Below are positions 14,298 to 20,963 of a stretch of DNA of 20,963 nt, piece by piece. The notes under the pieces were generated by a model. That model worked only from the letters and a program-made list of their open reading frames with translations. It had not been told where the DNA came from and did no database searches. The stretch's first letter is position 1. Every line of letters starts with the position of its first letter. Source of the DNA: Cyanobacteria bacterium OH_PDB_112 (GTDB taxonomy: Bacteria; Cyanobacteriota; Vampirovibrionia; Gastranaerophilales; CAJFVJ01); contig JAEWLZ010000284.1 of assembly GCA_023457295.1 (NCBI GenBank), positions 1 through 20,963 of the forward strand, read 5' to 3'. A program made the translations under genes and the position numbers.

Positions 14298-16423
14298 TTT
14301 GGCAAAGTTACTCTTTCTTCTGTTATTTTATAATTTTTCCTTATGCCAAATTCTTCCTTTTTGCCTTCGTTCCATTGCCTTACAGGGCGAATATATCCGA
14401 CTATACGAGAAAAAACCTCACATTCTTCTCCGCATTTTGGACAAGTATAATGTTCGCCTGAAATATACCCATGATTTTGGCAAGTACTGAAAGTCGGTGA
14501 AAAAGTAAAATAAGGCAAACGATAATTTGTACAGACTTTTTTTACAAGATTTTTCATAACAGTAGTGTCACAAATCCTTTCTCCCGCAAAAATATGCACT
14601 ACTGTACCGCCTGTATATTTTGTTTGAAGCTCATCTTGATGTTCAAGGACTTCAAAAATATCATCGGTATAATTAACTGGAAGCTGACTTGAATTTGTAT
14701 AAAAAGGCTTTGCGCTTTTTTCATAATATTCGCTGTCATTTGCGCACTTTATCGAGATAAGATTTTTCTTGTCCAATTTTGCAAGACGGTATGATGTCCC
14801 TTCGGCGGGTGTTGCTTCAAGATTGTAATTATTCCCTGTTTCTTTTTGAAAATCAACAATCAAGCTTCGCATATAATCCATAACCCTGAGTGCAAAACCT
14901 TTACCTTGAGCTGCACCTATATCTTGCCCAAAAAGATTTTCACAAGCCTCATTCATACCTACAAGCCCAATTGTAGAAAAATGGTTTTTCCAAAAAACGC
15001 CATATCTTGATTTTATATCTCTAAGATAGAACTTTGTATAAGGATACAAATCTTTATCAGTAAAATTTTCCAAAACTTTGCGCTTTATTTCGAGAGAATT
15101 TTTAGCAAGATTCATTATATCTTTTAGTCTTGTAAAGAACTCTCTTTCATCTTTTGCCAAATATCCTATGCGGGGCAAATTTATTGTCACAACACCAATA
15201 GAACCTGTAAGAGGATTTGAGCCGAACAAACCACCTCCTCTATATTCAAGTTCTCTGTTATCAATTCTCAAACGACAACACATAGACCGAGCGTCTTCAG
15301 GATTCATATCAGAATTTATAAAGTTTGAAAAATAAGGGATGCCATACTTTGCAGACATTTCCCAAAGTCCTTCCAAATCAGGGTTATCCCAACAAAAATC
15401 CTTTGTTATATTGTAAGTAGGAATCGGAAAAGTAAAAACCTGCCCTTTGTTATCACCTTGCATCATAATTTCAAAATAGGCTTTATTAAGCATATTCATT
15501 TCTTTTTGAAACTCTTTATAGGTTTCAGGCTTAATTTCGCCGCCTATTATAACATTTTGTTCCGCATAATGCGCAGGAACATTTAAGTCCATTGTTATAT
15601 TGGTAAAAGGAGTTTGAAATCCTGTCCTGGTCGGGACATTGAGGTTAAAAATAAATTCCTGCATAGCCTGTTTAACCTGATAAAAATCAATCCCGTCATA
15701 CCTTATAAATGGAGCTAAAAGGGTATCAAAATTTGAAAAAGCCTGAGCCCCTGTGGCTTCACCCTGCATTGTATAAAGAAAATTCACAATTTGCCCAAGC
15801 GCTGTTCGAAAATGCTTTGCGGGCGAACACTGGATTTTGCCTTTAACACCTGTAAAACCTTCTAAAAGAAGGTCCTTCAAATCCCACCCCACACAATAGA
15901 CAGAAAGCATATTAAGATCATGAATATGAAAATCACCGTTTTGGTGAGCGTCTTTAATTTCGGAAGAGTAAATTTTATTCAACCAATAACTTTTGCTTAT
16001 ATTTGAAGAAATATAGTTATTTAACCCTTGAATCGAGTAACTCATATTTGAGTTTTCATTTACCTGCCAATCAAGCTTTGCAAGATAATCGTCGACCATA
16101 TCAATATTTGCATTATTTGCAAATTCTCTAATTTTGGAATGTTGGTCACGGTAAATAACATACGATTTGGCAGTCTTTTTATAATCTGAAGATAAAAGGA
16201 CATATTCCACAATATCTTGAATTTCTTCAATTGATGAAGCTTTAAGATTAGACTGCTTATCTTTAATCAGTTGTTTTGTAAGTCCCAATACTTTTTCGGT
16301 TAGTGACTTTGCGGTATTCCTATCGAATTCTCTTGTTGTTTTTGCCGCTTTTTCAATAGCATTTGTAATTTTTTCAGCATTAAACTCTACAATTTTACCG
16401 TCTCTTTTTACAATTTTTTCCAT
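14288..16423 (-). CDS. nrdD: Anaerobic (class III) ribonucleoside-triphosphate reductase
   Basis: This oxygen-sensitive glycyl-radical enzyme makes deoxynucleotides from NTPs. It has 711 residues. An N-terminal ATP cone (about 1-95, starting KIVKRDGKIVEF) gives allosteric control. The catalytic barrel includes SMCCRLRID (C382/C383, a likely site of the thiyl cysteine) and TGSIGVVTINLPR. Near the end, C648, C661, C664 and C668 form the zinc site, followed by the glycyl-radical loop RIVGYIRPVRQWN with G676. GGAG lies before the ATG. A 250-base leader contains a cobalamin riboswitch and attenuator, so expression should fall when B12 is present. nrdG follows with overlap. Confidence 0.97.
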   Translation of the reverse strand: MEKIVKRDGKIVEFNAEKITNAIEKAAKTTREFDRNTAKSLTEKVLGLTKQLIKDKQSNLKASSIEEIQDIVEYVLLSSDYKKTAKSYVIYRDQHSKIREFANNANIDMVDDYLAKLDWQVNENSNMSYSIQGLNNYISSNISKSYWLNKIYSSEIKDAHQNGDFHIHDLNMLSVYCVGWDLKDLLLEGFTGVKGKIQCSPAKHFRTALGQIVNFLYTMQGEATGAQAFSNFDTLLAPFIRYDGIDFYQVKQAMQEFIFNLNVPTRTGFQTPFTNITMDLNVPAHYAEQNVIIGGEIKPETYKEFQKEMNMLNKAYFEIMMQGDNKGQVFTFPIPTYNITKDFCWDNPDLEGLWEMSAKYGIPYFSNFINSDMNPEDARSMCCRLRIDNRELEYRGGGLFGSNPLTGSIGVVTINLPRIGYLAKDEREFFTRLKDIMNLAKNSLEIKRKVLENFTDKDLYPYTKFYLRDIKSRYGVFWKNHFSTIGLVGMNEACENLFGQDIGAAQGKGFALRVMDYMRSLIVDFQKETGNNYNLEATPAEGTSYRLAKLDKKNLISIKCANDSEYYEKSAKPFYTNSSQLPVNYTDDIFEVLEHQDELQTKYTGGTVVHIFAGERICDTTVMKNLVKKVCTNYRLPYFTFSPTFSTCQNHGYISGEHYTCPKCGEECEVFSRIVGYIRPVRQWNEGKKEEFGIRKNYKITEERVTLPKWK

Positions 16424-16452
16424 CTCTTCTCCTTTGATTAAAATATCAACTT

Positions 16453-16478
16453 AGGACTTTTGTTAAAACAAAAATCCT
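16453..16478. repeat. 26-bp near-perfect palindrome in the nrdD leader
   Basis: AGGA-c-TTTTGTT-AA-AACAAAA-a-TCCT is symmetric except for one central-flank pair (G-U in RNA). It lies 30 bases before the nrdD ATG and downstream of the attenuator. It could be an RNA hairpin that stabilises the mRNA, or an operator for a dimeric repressor. It does not resemble the published NrdR-box pattern. The function is unknown. Confidence 0.55.
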
Positions 16479-16520
16479 TCTTTTTAACGAAGAGGAAATT
16501 CTCTTTGAAAAATTTGCACT

Positions 16521-16553
16521 AAAAAACCAACTTAATATAAAAATTAAAGTCGG
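16521..16553 (-). terminator. Riboswitch-controlled intrinsic terminator upstream of nrdD
   Basis: The minus strand reads CCGACTT (16553-16547), a short AT-rich loop, AAGTTGG (16533-16527; one G-U pair), and TTTTTT (16526-16521). With a bulged T the stem extends by three more A-T pairs. The 5' arm can alternatively pair for ten perfect bases with TTAAAGTCGG (16625-16616) inside the cobalamin aptamer. The two helices exclude each other, which is how a transcriptional OFF-switch works. Confidence 0.75.
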
Positions 16554-16576
16554 CAAGTACAAATCGTATTTTTCAT
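16544..16576 (-). CDS. Ten-residue leader peptide ORF between riboswitch and terminator
   Basis: ATG at 16574-16576 follows a perfect AGGAG (16584-16588) by seven bases and encodes MKNTICTCRL, then TAA at 16544-16546. Its last codons are the 5' arm of the nrdD terminator and the antiterminator partner. A ribosome translating to the stop would mask this arm. Two of ten codons are Cys and two are Thr. It is far below normal gene size, and the evidence is the ribosome-binding site, the spacing and the location only. Confidence 0.5.
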   Translation of the reverse strand: MKNTICTCRL

Positions 16577-16605
16577 CTCAAATCTCCTGTCTCGAGGTAA
16601 ATAGA

Positions 16606-16668
16606 ATCAAGCGTTCCGACTTTAACGGCTGCGGACCAGTGAGGGATTCACACCCTTCTTTCCTTGAT
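16606..16668 (-). ncRNA. Compact cobalamin (B12) riboswitch aptamer for nrdDG
   Basis: The closing stem is ATCAAG (16668-16663) with CTTGAT (16611-16606). Inside, on the minus strand, are a GGG-TGTGAAT-CCC hairpin, then CACTGGTCCGCAGCCGT, matching the cobalamin core consensus (as in the E. coli btuB leader), then AGTCGGAACGCTTG, matching the B12 box. The peripheral arms of long btuB-type switches are missing, so this is a compact class. It begins within about a base of the expected transcription start and is followed by an antiterminator/terminator pair. B12 control of the B12-independent reductase fits the established pattern for such isozymes. Confidence 0.85.
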
Positions 16669-16675
16669 AAGCTTT

Positions 16676-16704
16676 ATGTTATAGCTTTTATTTTAATATG
16701 TCAA
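16676..16704 (-). promoter_or_regulatory. Sigma-70 promoter of nrdDG
   Basis: A perfect TTGACA -35 (16704-16699), a 17-base spacer and a TAACAT -10 (16681-16676) lie on the minus strand. Initiation about seven bases downstream falls at the first base of the riboswitch closing stem. Confidence 0.85.
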
Positions 16705-16752
16705 CCCTATGTTATATCAAATTTACAGGAAATAATTACACTCTAGAAAAAT

Positions 16753-16780
16753 AAAAAAGAGGGCAAACACCCTCTTTTTT
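16753..16780 (-). terminator. Strong intrinsic terminator of the 54-residue protein gene
   Basis: AAAAAAGAGGG (16753-16763), loop CAAACA, CCCTCTTTTTT (16770-16780): a perfect 11-bp stem with T-runs on both strands, so it can work in either direction. It lies 26 bases after the stop of the small gene at 16806 and about 50 bases before the nrdD promoter, insulating the two. Confidence 0.92.
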
Positions 16781-16805
16781 GTTCAAAAAAACTATTCACA
16801 TTTAA

Positions 16806-16970
16806 CTATTCTACGCATTGTTTTCGCTTCTTGATGCCTCCTTTTTTACAAAATTTCGCGACTGCATTGTAAGCTCCGCTTACCATTTCGATGTCCTCTT
16901 CCAATTCTTCATAGAATTCATCCATCGCTACATCATCCGCCCAATGGCTAAGAACGTTACTGCTTTGCAC
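16806..16970 (-). CDS. 54-residue protein of unknown function, GTG start
   Basis: GTG at 16968-16970 follows a perfect AGGAGG with seven bases of spacing; the frame runs to TAG at 16806-16808. No ATG with a ribosome-binding site exists in the frame, so the GTG start is favoured. The product begins MQSSNVLSHWADDVAMDEFY, has an acidic helical centre (EELEEDIEMV, about residues 21-30), and ends with a basic, two-cysteine tail (KFCKKGGIKKRKQCVE). No signal peptide, membrane helix or known motif is seen. A promoter upstream (17026-17055) and a strong terminator downstream argue that it is a real single-gene unit. It is monocistronic, so there is no sign of a toxin-antitoxin pair. Confidence 0.7.
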   Translation of the reverse strand: MQSSNVLSHWADDVAMDEFYEELEEDIEMVSGAYNAVAKFCKKGGIKKRKQCVE

Positions 16971-17025
16971 TATGTGTCCTCCTTTTGAACCGAGTTCATT
17001 TTTGCTTACAGATTTTTTATCGACT

Positions 17026-17055
17026 ATTTTACACCTGACTTTAGGTTTTAATCAA
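17026..17055 (-). promoter_or_regulatory. Putative promoter of the 54-residue protein gene
   Basis: The minus strand has a TTGATT -35 (17055-17050), an 18-base spacer and a TAAAAT -10 (17031-17026), about 55 bases before the GTG start. This is the best match in the region, but it is not proven. Confidence 0.45.
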
Positions 17056-17084
17056 GATATTTTACAAAAGTTTACTCATTTTAT

Positions 17085-17092
17085 ATTATAAT
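17085..17092. promoter_or_regulatory. Symmetric -10 element upstream of alr
   Basis: ATTATAAT gives TATAAT on the plus strand 19 bases before the alr ATG, and also on the minus strand, facing the small gene. The plus-strand -35 is weak. AGGAG (17101-17105) follows as the alr ribosome-binding site. Confidence 0.5.
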
Positions 17093-17111
17093 TTCGGTAT
17101 AGGAGAATAAA

Positions 17112-18251
17112 ATGCAACAACAAAGACGTCCTTTAGTGAACCAAATTCGCCGTGATGCTTGGGTAGAAGTAAATTTAGGCAATATTGAACATAATATAAA
17201 AGAAATCAAAAAACTTCTTAAGCCCAAAGTAAAAATCCTTGCCGTAGTAAAAGCTGATAGTTATGGACACGGCTCTGTGATGAGTGCTTCAACACTTCTG
17301 GCTTCAGGTGTTCATATGCTGGGTGTCGCTTCAGTAGATGAAGGATTACAATTGCGCAAAGGAGGGATTACTGCTCCGATATTAGTCTTGGGTGATACTC
17401 CGGAATGGGCTATCGAATCTGCCGTACAAAATAACATATCAATTTCAATTTTTACTAAAGAACATCTGAGAGTATGCAGATATTTATATGAAAAATCTAA
17501 TATTTCGCCAAAAGTCCATATAAAAATTAATACGGGAATGAACAGAATCGGCGTAAAATTTAGCGAAGCAAAAGCTTTTATACAAAATGCTCTAAATGAA
17601 AAATCTCTTAATGTAAAAGGGATTTTTACTCATCTTGCCTGTGCAGAAGACAAAAATATAACCGAACAGCAAATTTCAAAATGGATGGAAATTTATAACG
17701 AATTTAAAAATGAAGAAATATTATTCCACGCTGCAAATACAGCAGCAGTACTATCATATCCTGATTTACAATTTGATATGGTAAGAGTTGGCATAGGACT
17801 TAGCGGTATGGAACCCGATTTGCCACAAAATACAGTTAAATCTTTAAATCTAAAACAAGTTATGGGCTTAAAAGCACGCATAGTACATATTTCAGAAATT
17901 GAAAAAGACGAAGGCGTAAGCTATGGCTACTCATATATTGCAGATGAAACCAAAAAAATCGCTACAATTCCAATAGGTTATGCCGATGGTGTTTCAAGAG
18001 CTTTATCAAATAAAATTTTTGGCATAATCAACGGGCAAAAAGTCCCACAAATCGGAAATATTACTATGGATCAAACAATAATTGACGTTACAGACATAAA
18101 AAACGTAAAAAAAGGTGATATAGTAACCCTTTTAGGTCAAGACGAAGATGAATTCATCTCAATTGATGAATGGGCAAAATTGCTCAACACTATCAACTAC
18201 GAGATTTCTTGTAATCTAAAAGTCCGCTTGCCCAGGATTTACACTCGATAA
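17112..18251 (+). CDS. alr: Alanine racemase
   Basis: This PLP enzyme interconverts L- and D-alanine, supplying D-Ala for peptidoglycan. Its 379 residues are the normal length. The PLP lysine is K47 in AVVKADSYGHG. The second catalytic residue is Y271 in GVSYGYSY from the beta domain. Other family marks are KINTGMNRIGV (138-148), FTHLACAED (172-180), the VRVGIGLSG strand (225-233) and a PIGYADG-containing segment. About 13 extra residues precede the usual DAWVEVNLGNIEHN start. It is a single gene with AGGAG before the ATG, and it converges with the flagellar gene run. Confidence 0.97.
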   Translation: MQQQRRPLVNQIRRDAWVEVNLGNIEHNIKEIKKLLKPKVKILAVVKADSYGHGSVMSASTLLASGVHMLGVASVDEGLQLRKGGITAPILVLGDTPEWAIESAVQNNISISIFTKEHLRVCRYLYEKSNISPKVHIKINTGMNRIGVKFSEAKAFIQNALNEKSLNVKGIFTHLACAEDKNITEQQISKWMEIYNEFKNEEILFHAANTAAVLSYPDLQFDMVRVGIGLSGMEPDLPQNTVKSLNLKQVMGLKARIVHISEIEKDEGVSYGYSYIADETKKIATIPIGYADGVSRALSNKIFGIINGQKVPQIGNITMDQTIIDVTDIKNVKKGDIVTLLGQDEDEFISIDEWAKLLNTINYEISCNLKVRLPRIYTR

Positions 18252-18253
18252 AA

Positions 18254-18436
18254 TTACCAAAGCGCATGAGGCATATAGCGTTTCATCTTCTAGACAGGAA
18301 TACCTTCAAACTCGTCTTTGAAAGTATAAGCAGGTTCTACCATAATTAATGCCCGATTTATTGAAACCTCGGATTTACCACTTGCATAAGCTCCTGCATA
18401 AACTTCGACTGTTCTAGGCTAGTGACTGTTATTCAT
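18254..18436 (-). pseudogene. Decayed remnant of a P-loop ATPase gene
   Basis: Starting at an ATG that overlaps the end of the membrane-protein gene (18434-18436), one frame reads five codons, TAG, then 42 codons containing VEVYAGAYASGKSEVSINRA, with a Walker A motif GAYASGKS. It continues VEPAYTFKDEFEGIPV, TAG (18290-18292), and 11 more codons to TAA (18254-18256). In P-loop proteins of the ParA/MinD-like kind that I recall, about 20 residues with the Walker B aspartate separate the helix after GKS from the VEPAYT-like segment; here they are missing. Two in-frame stops plus an apparent internal deletion point to a dead gene. TAG is a normal stop for other genes in this window. The family assignment is uncertain. 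Confidence 0.5.
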
Positions 18437-18743
18437 TTACTCCTTCTTTCTTTGGAGAATCTTTTGTAGGTATACCTACATCATATATTAAAATATCATC
18501 AATCAAGAGATCTTTATCTTTTTCTTTGACAATGATTTTACCGTCATCAACTGCTTCTTTTCCTTCTTCAAAAACACGCCCCATATAAAAACCTATCAAG
18601 CCAAAAACTAAAGCTCCAAAAAGTGAAACTTTTAAAATATATATAGGGTCTGCCATTCCTGCTTGAATAGAATTAAGCAGGACTTTTACCATTATAATTA
18701 TAAGTGCCACGCTCGAAAACAAAGCCGCTATTAATTTAGGCAT
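18429..18743 (-). CDS. Small membrane protein, two transmembrane helices
   Basis: This 104-residue protein has two hydrophobic segments (about 3-24 and 33-55) joined by a short QAGMADP loop, followed by a charged cytoplasmic-looking tail rich in Lys, Asp and Glu. It starts one base after the stop of the PilZ gene, with AGGAG six bases before the ATG, so it is in the flhA-PilZ operon. I do not recognise the family. The context suggests a part in flagellar or surface regulation, but that is only inference. Confidence 0.8.
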   Translation of the reverse strand: MPKLIAALFSSVALIIIMVKVLLNSIQAGMADPIYILKVSLFGALVFGLIGFYMGRVFEEGKEAVDDGKIIVKEKDKDLLIDDILIYDVGIPTKDSPKKEGVNE

Positions 18744-18744
18744 T

Positions 18745-19320
18745 TCATACTCCTTCCTGCCTCATAGGCAATGACTTTAAAGAAAATATTTTATTTTTTA
18801 AATTTTGTTGAATAATAAATGCTCTACTATCTTTATCAATATCAACAAATTTACCTGAAATAAAAAATCTGTTTTTATCTTTTTTACTTCGTAACACTTC
18901 ATATTTTACAAAGATTTCTCTGGAATCATATTTTATTTTTAATTCATGAATTTTATTTATTTCAAGTCCTTTATCACTTCTTATTTGCATTCCTCCGGCG
19001 CTTATATTTATGGTTTGAGCACAAAAACCAGAACCTAAAATATCCAAAATCACAGAAACTCTTTCATACTCTCTTTTTATCAAGTCACGAGAACTTAAAA
19101 CAAAAAAAGAAAATTCTGTATTATTCTGCGATAAAAGTTCTGTTTTCAGAAACTTTAATTGATTTCCTTCTTCTAAAATAGCATCGAAAGTTTCACCTTC
19201 TGAAAAAACCTGTTCTTCAAAAGAAAGTTTAAGATTTTGTCCGTCATAAGACAAAAAATCTGCCTTAAAAACATCCTTTACTTCTTTATGCGGAACTAAT
19301 TTTACCTGTGGTTTATTCAT
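18745..19320 (-). CDS. PilZ domain protein, probable c-di-GMP receptor
   Basis: This 191-residue protein has an N-terminal beta-rich part (about 1-78, resembling the YcgR N-domain) and a PilZ domain (about 80-180). The c-di-GMP contacts are conserved: R83-x3-R87 in KREYERVSV and the N105-x-S107-x2-G motif in NISAGGM. YcgR-like proteins slow the flagellar motor when c-di-GMP is high. It starts 15 bases after flhA with GAGG as ribosome-binding site, which supports a flagellar role. The only GGDEF protein in the window is degenerate, so active cyclases must lie elsewhere. Confidence 0.87.
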   Translation of the reverse strand: MNKPQVKLVPHKEVKDVFKADFLSYDGQNLKLSFEEQVFSEGETFDAILEEGNQLKFLKTELLSQNNTEFSFFVLSSRDLIKREYERVSVILDILGSGFCAQTINISAGGMQIRSDKGLEINKIHELKIKYDSREIFVKYEVLRSKKDKNRFFISGKFVDIDKDSRAFIIQQNLKNKIFSLKSLPMRQEGV

Positions 19321-19335
19321 TTTATTTCCTCAATC

Positions 19336-20963
19336 CTATGCCATAGCATGAGCTCTTACCACTCCAACTGAGCGTGCGCTTACATTTGGAGGAATTTCAT
19401 TGTATGACATTACGCTTATTTGTGGATACGTCCTTTCAATAAGCCTTCTAAACGCCATTCTTATAGGTGAAGAACATAATATTACAGGCTGGTTACCTGT
19501 TTGAGTCAAAGCATTTTCAATTTCTCTGTTCAAATTATCTATCATTGTTCTTGTAAAATTAGGGTCAAGACTAAGATTTTGACCATCCCCGCTTACGCCT
19601 GCCGCAATAGTTGATTCTACATCAGGAGCTAAAGTTATTGCAAGCAAATCCCCGGCATCTGTCATATTTTGCTTACAAATGCTTCTCGATAATGCCATTC
19701 TGCATTGCTCTGTCAAATACTCCGAAGATTTATTTATTCGGCTGTGAGTACTAATTGACTCCAAAATAGCCTGTAAATCACGAACGGAAACACGTTCTTT
19801 TAAAAGATTTTGCATTACTGTCTGAACCTCTGAATAAGTAATATCTTTCATAAGCTGTTCAATTACATCTTCATTATCCTTTTTGAGGTTTTCTATCAAA
19901 GATTTCACATCAGCACGTGTTAATATTTCATAAGCATTCTTCTTAATAACTTCTGTCAAATGAGTAGAAATAACCGCAGAAGGTGTAACAACCGTGAACC
20001 CATTTAATTCTGCCAATTCTCTGTCTAGGTCGCTAATCCATAAAGCAGGCAAACCAAAAGCAGGTTCTATTGCATTTATACCCCGAATACCGACTTCTTC
20101 CGCCATGTTTGAAGCATTCATAGCTAGAAGTTTATCAGGATAAACTTCTCCTGATTCAATAGCGACACCGCGAAGCTTTATTTGGTAAGCATTTGGCGCA
20201 AGTTGCAAATTATCTCTGACTCTTATAGAAGGAAGGATTATACCCAAATCTAGAGCTGTTTGTCTTCTGATTTGAGAAATTCTATCAAGCAAATCGCCAT
20301 TTCTTTCAGCATCCAACAAAGAAACAAGCCTGTAACCTATCTCAATTTCCATAGCTTCAACCGCCAAAAGTTCCATAACATCTTCACGAGAAGCTTTTTT
20401 ACGTGCATTTTGAGGTTTTGTGGCTTCTTTTTCTTTTTCTATTTTTTCTTCTTGTTCTTTTATTTTTTCATCTTTCTTTCCTTTTGCAAGATTATAGGCA
20501 TAATATCCTACCGCAGCCGAAAAAGAAACAAAAGGCAAGACAGGGAATCCAGGCACCATGCCTATTAATAGCAAAAGCCCTGATACAACATATAAAATTC
20601 TTGGATCAGAAAACATTTCTTTGCCCATATCATAACTTAATGAAGTATCTTGACCTGCGGCACGGCTGACTATCAAACCTGTTGCGGTAGATATAAACAA
20701 AGCCGGCAATTGGGAAACAAGACCGTCACCGACTGTCAAAATGGTAAACGTGGAAAGAGCGGTCATAAAATCCATACCCTGTTGCCAGACACCGATAATC
20801 AAACCACCTACTATATTTATGGCACAAATAAGTATACCTGCTGTCGCATCACCTTTAACGAATTTACTCGCACCGTCCATTGCTCCGTAAAAGTCGGGTT
20901 CACTTTCGATTTTCTGACGACGCTCACGTGCTTGTGTTTCATTAATCAAGCCTGCATTCAAGT
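19336..20963 (-). CDS. flhA: Flagellar biosynthesis protein FlhA, N-terminal part beyond window
   Basis: FlhA is the large membrane component of the flagellar type III export gate. The visible 542 residues cover the later membrane segments and the whole cytoplasmic domain. The frame is open to the edge and begins within the conserved DLNAGLI...E(A)RRRR segment (TTG at 20959-20961 is an internal Leu, not a start). Next come DGASKFVKGDATAGI, the helix IINIVGG-type segment, and LTVGDGLVSQLPALFIS. A Lys/Glu linker near 165-190 leads to the export-substrate domain, ending RSVGVVRAHAMA. About 150 N-terminal residues including the FHIPEP motif must lie outside. The PilZ gene follows after 15 bases. 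Confidence 0.96.
   Translation of the reverse strand, partial: LNAGLINETQARERRQKIESEPDFYGAMDGASKFVKGDATAGILICAINIVGGLIIGVWQQGMDFMTALSTFTILTVGDGLVSQLPALFISTATGLIVSRAAGQDTSLSYDMGKEMFSDPRILYVVSGLLLLIGMVPGFPVLPFVSFSAAVGYYAYNLAKGKKDEKIKEQEEKIEKEKEATKPQNARKKASREDVMELLAVEAMEIEIGYRLVSLLDAERNGDLLDRISQIRRQTALDLGIILPSIRVRDNLQLAPNAYQIKLRGVAIESGEVYPDKLLAMNASNMAEEVGIRGINAIEPAFGLPALWISDLDRELAELNGFTVVTPSAVISTHLTEVIKKNAYEILTRADVKSLIENLKKDNEDVIEQLMKDITYSEVQTVMQNLLKERVSVRDLQAILESISTHSRINKSSEYLTEQCRMALSRSICKQNMTDAGDLLAITLAPDVESTIAAGVSGDGQNLSLDPNFTRTMIDNLNREIENALTQTGNQPVILCSSPIRMAFRRLIERTYPQISVMSYNEIPPNVSARSVGVVRAHAMA

Noticed and set aside
16544..16625. The 10-bp TTAAAGTCGG/CCGACTTTAA helix followed by TTTTT as a terminator in its own right (B12 turning nrdD on)
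   Set aside because: The loop would be about 60 bases, and a much tighter hairpin with a six-T run begins at the same arm, so the helix fits an antiterminator better.
16806..16970. The 54-residue gene as one half of a toxin-antitoxin pair
   Set aside because: No second small gene is adjacent; it has its own promoter and terminator and no toxin or antitoxin motif.
18254..18436. TAG read as an amino acid, which would restore the P-loop frame
   Set aside because: The aminotransferase, nrdD, flhA and the 54-residue gene all end in TAG at the expected length, so TAG is a stop here. The internal deletion would also remain.
20260..20669. Plus-strand reading frames rich in Phe/Leu inside flhA
   Set aside because: They are antisense to the Lys/Glu-rich linker and membrane part of FlhA, and have no ribosome-binding site.
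20959..20961. TTG as the start of flhA
   Set aside because: It is a conserved internal Leu (DLNAG segment) and the frame is open to the window edge, so the gene is truncated by the window.

Overview
The window comes from an AT-rich, anaerobic, probably flagellated bacterium. The evidence is an oxygen-sensitive class III ribonucleotide reductase (NrdD/NrdG), the AmmeMemoRadiSam genes, a thiol peroxiredoxin, and the flagellar export protein FlhA with a PilZ protein. Gene content and style would fit a gut or aquatic non-photosynthetic cyanobacterial relative (Vampirovibrionia/Melainabacteria, e.g. Gastranaerophilales). No rRNA or other phylogenetic marker was examined, so this placement is a moderate-confidence guess. 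No tRNA, rRNA, insertion sequence or CRISPR array was seen.

Layout. (1) 1-143: 5' part of a cysteine-rich exported protein gene running off the left edge. (2) 267-6667, minus strand: a tight run obg > class V aminotransferase > serA > peroxiredoxin > cysK > cysE. It takes 3-phosphoglycerate towards serine and then cysteine; no serC-type PSAT or serB is present in the window. A 37-nt symmetric hairpin covers the ribosome-binding site of the peroxiredoxin. (3) 6794-8170, plus strand: a uridine-kinase-like P-loop kinase and yajQ. (4) 8196-8708, minus: a small TPR-like protein. (5) 8806-11125, minus: a soluble PAS histidine kinase overlapping a REC-GGDEF-REC response regulator whose first receiver and GGDEF domain are both degenerate. 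The kinase promoter predicts a leaderless mRNA. (6) 11198-13608: a Memo-AMMECR1 fusion and, divergently, its partner radical SAM enzyme, sharing a symmetric -10 element. (7) 13611-16704, minus: nrdD-nrdG behind a consensus sigma-70 promoter and a compact cobalamin riboswitch. The riboswitch is followed by a readable antiterminator/terminator pair, and a 10-codon leader ORF ends inside the switch. (8) 16753-17055, minus: a 54-residue orphan protein starting with GTG, with its own promoter and strong terminator. (9) 17112-18251, plus: alanine racemase. (10) 18254-20963, minus: flhA (5' end beyond the window), a PilZ protein, a two-helix membrane protein, and a decayed remnant of a P-loop ATPase gene.

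The most informative region is the nrdD leader. The sequence supports a complete OFF-switch in which cobalamin stops transcription of the B12-independent ribonucleotide reductase. This implies that the organism also has a B12-dependent class II enzyme elsewhere. The leader ORF overlapping the switch could add a translational input.
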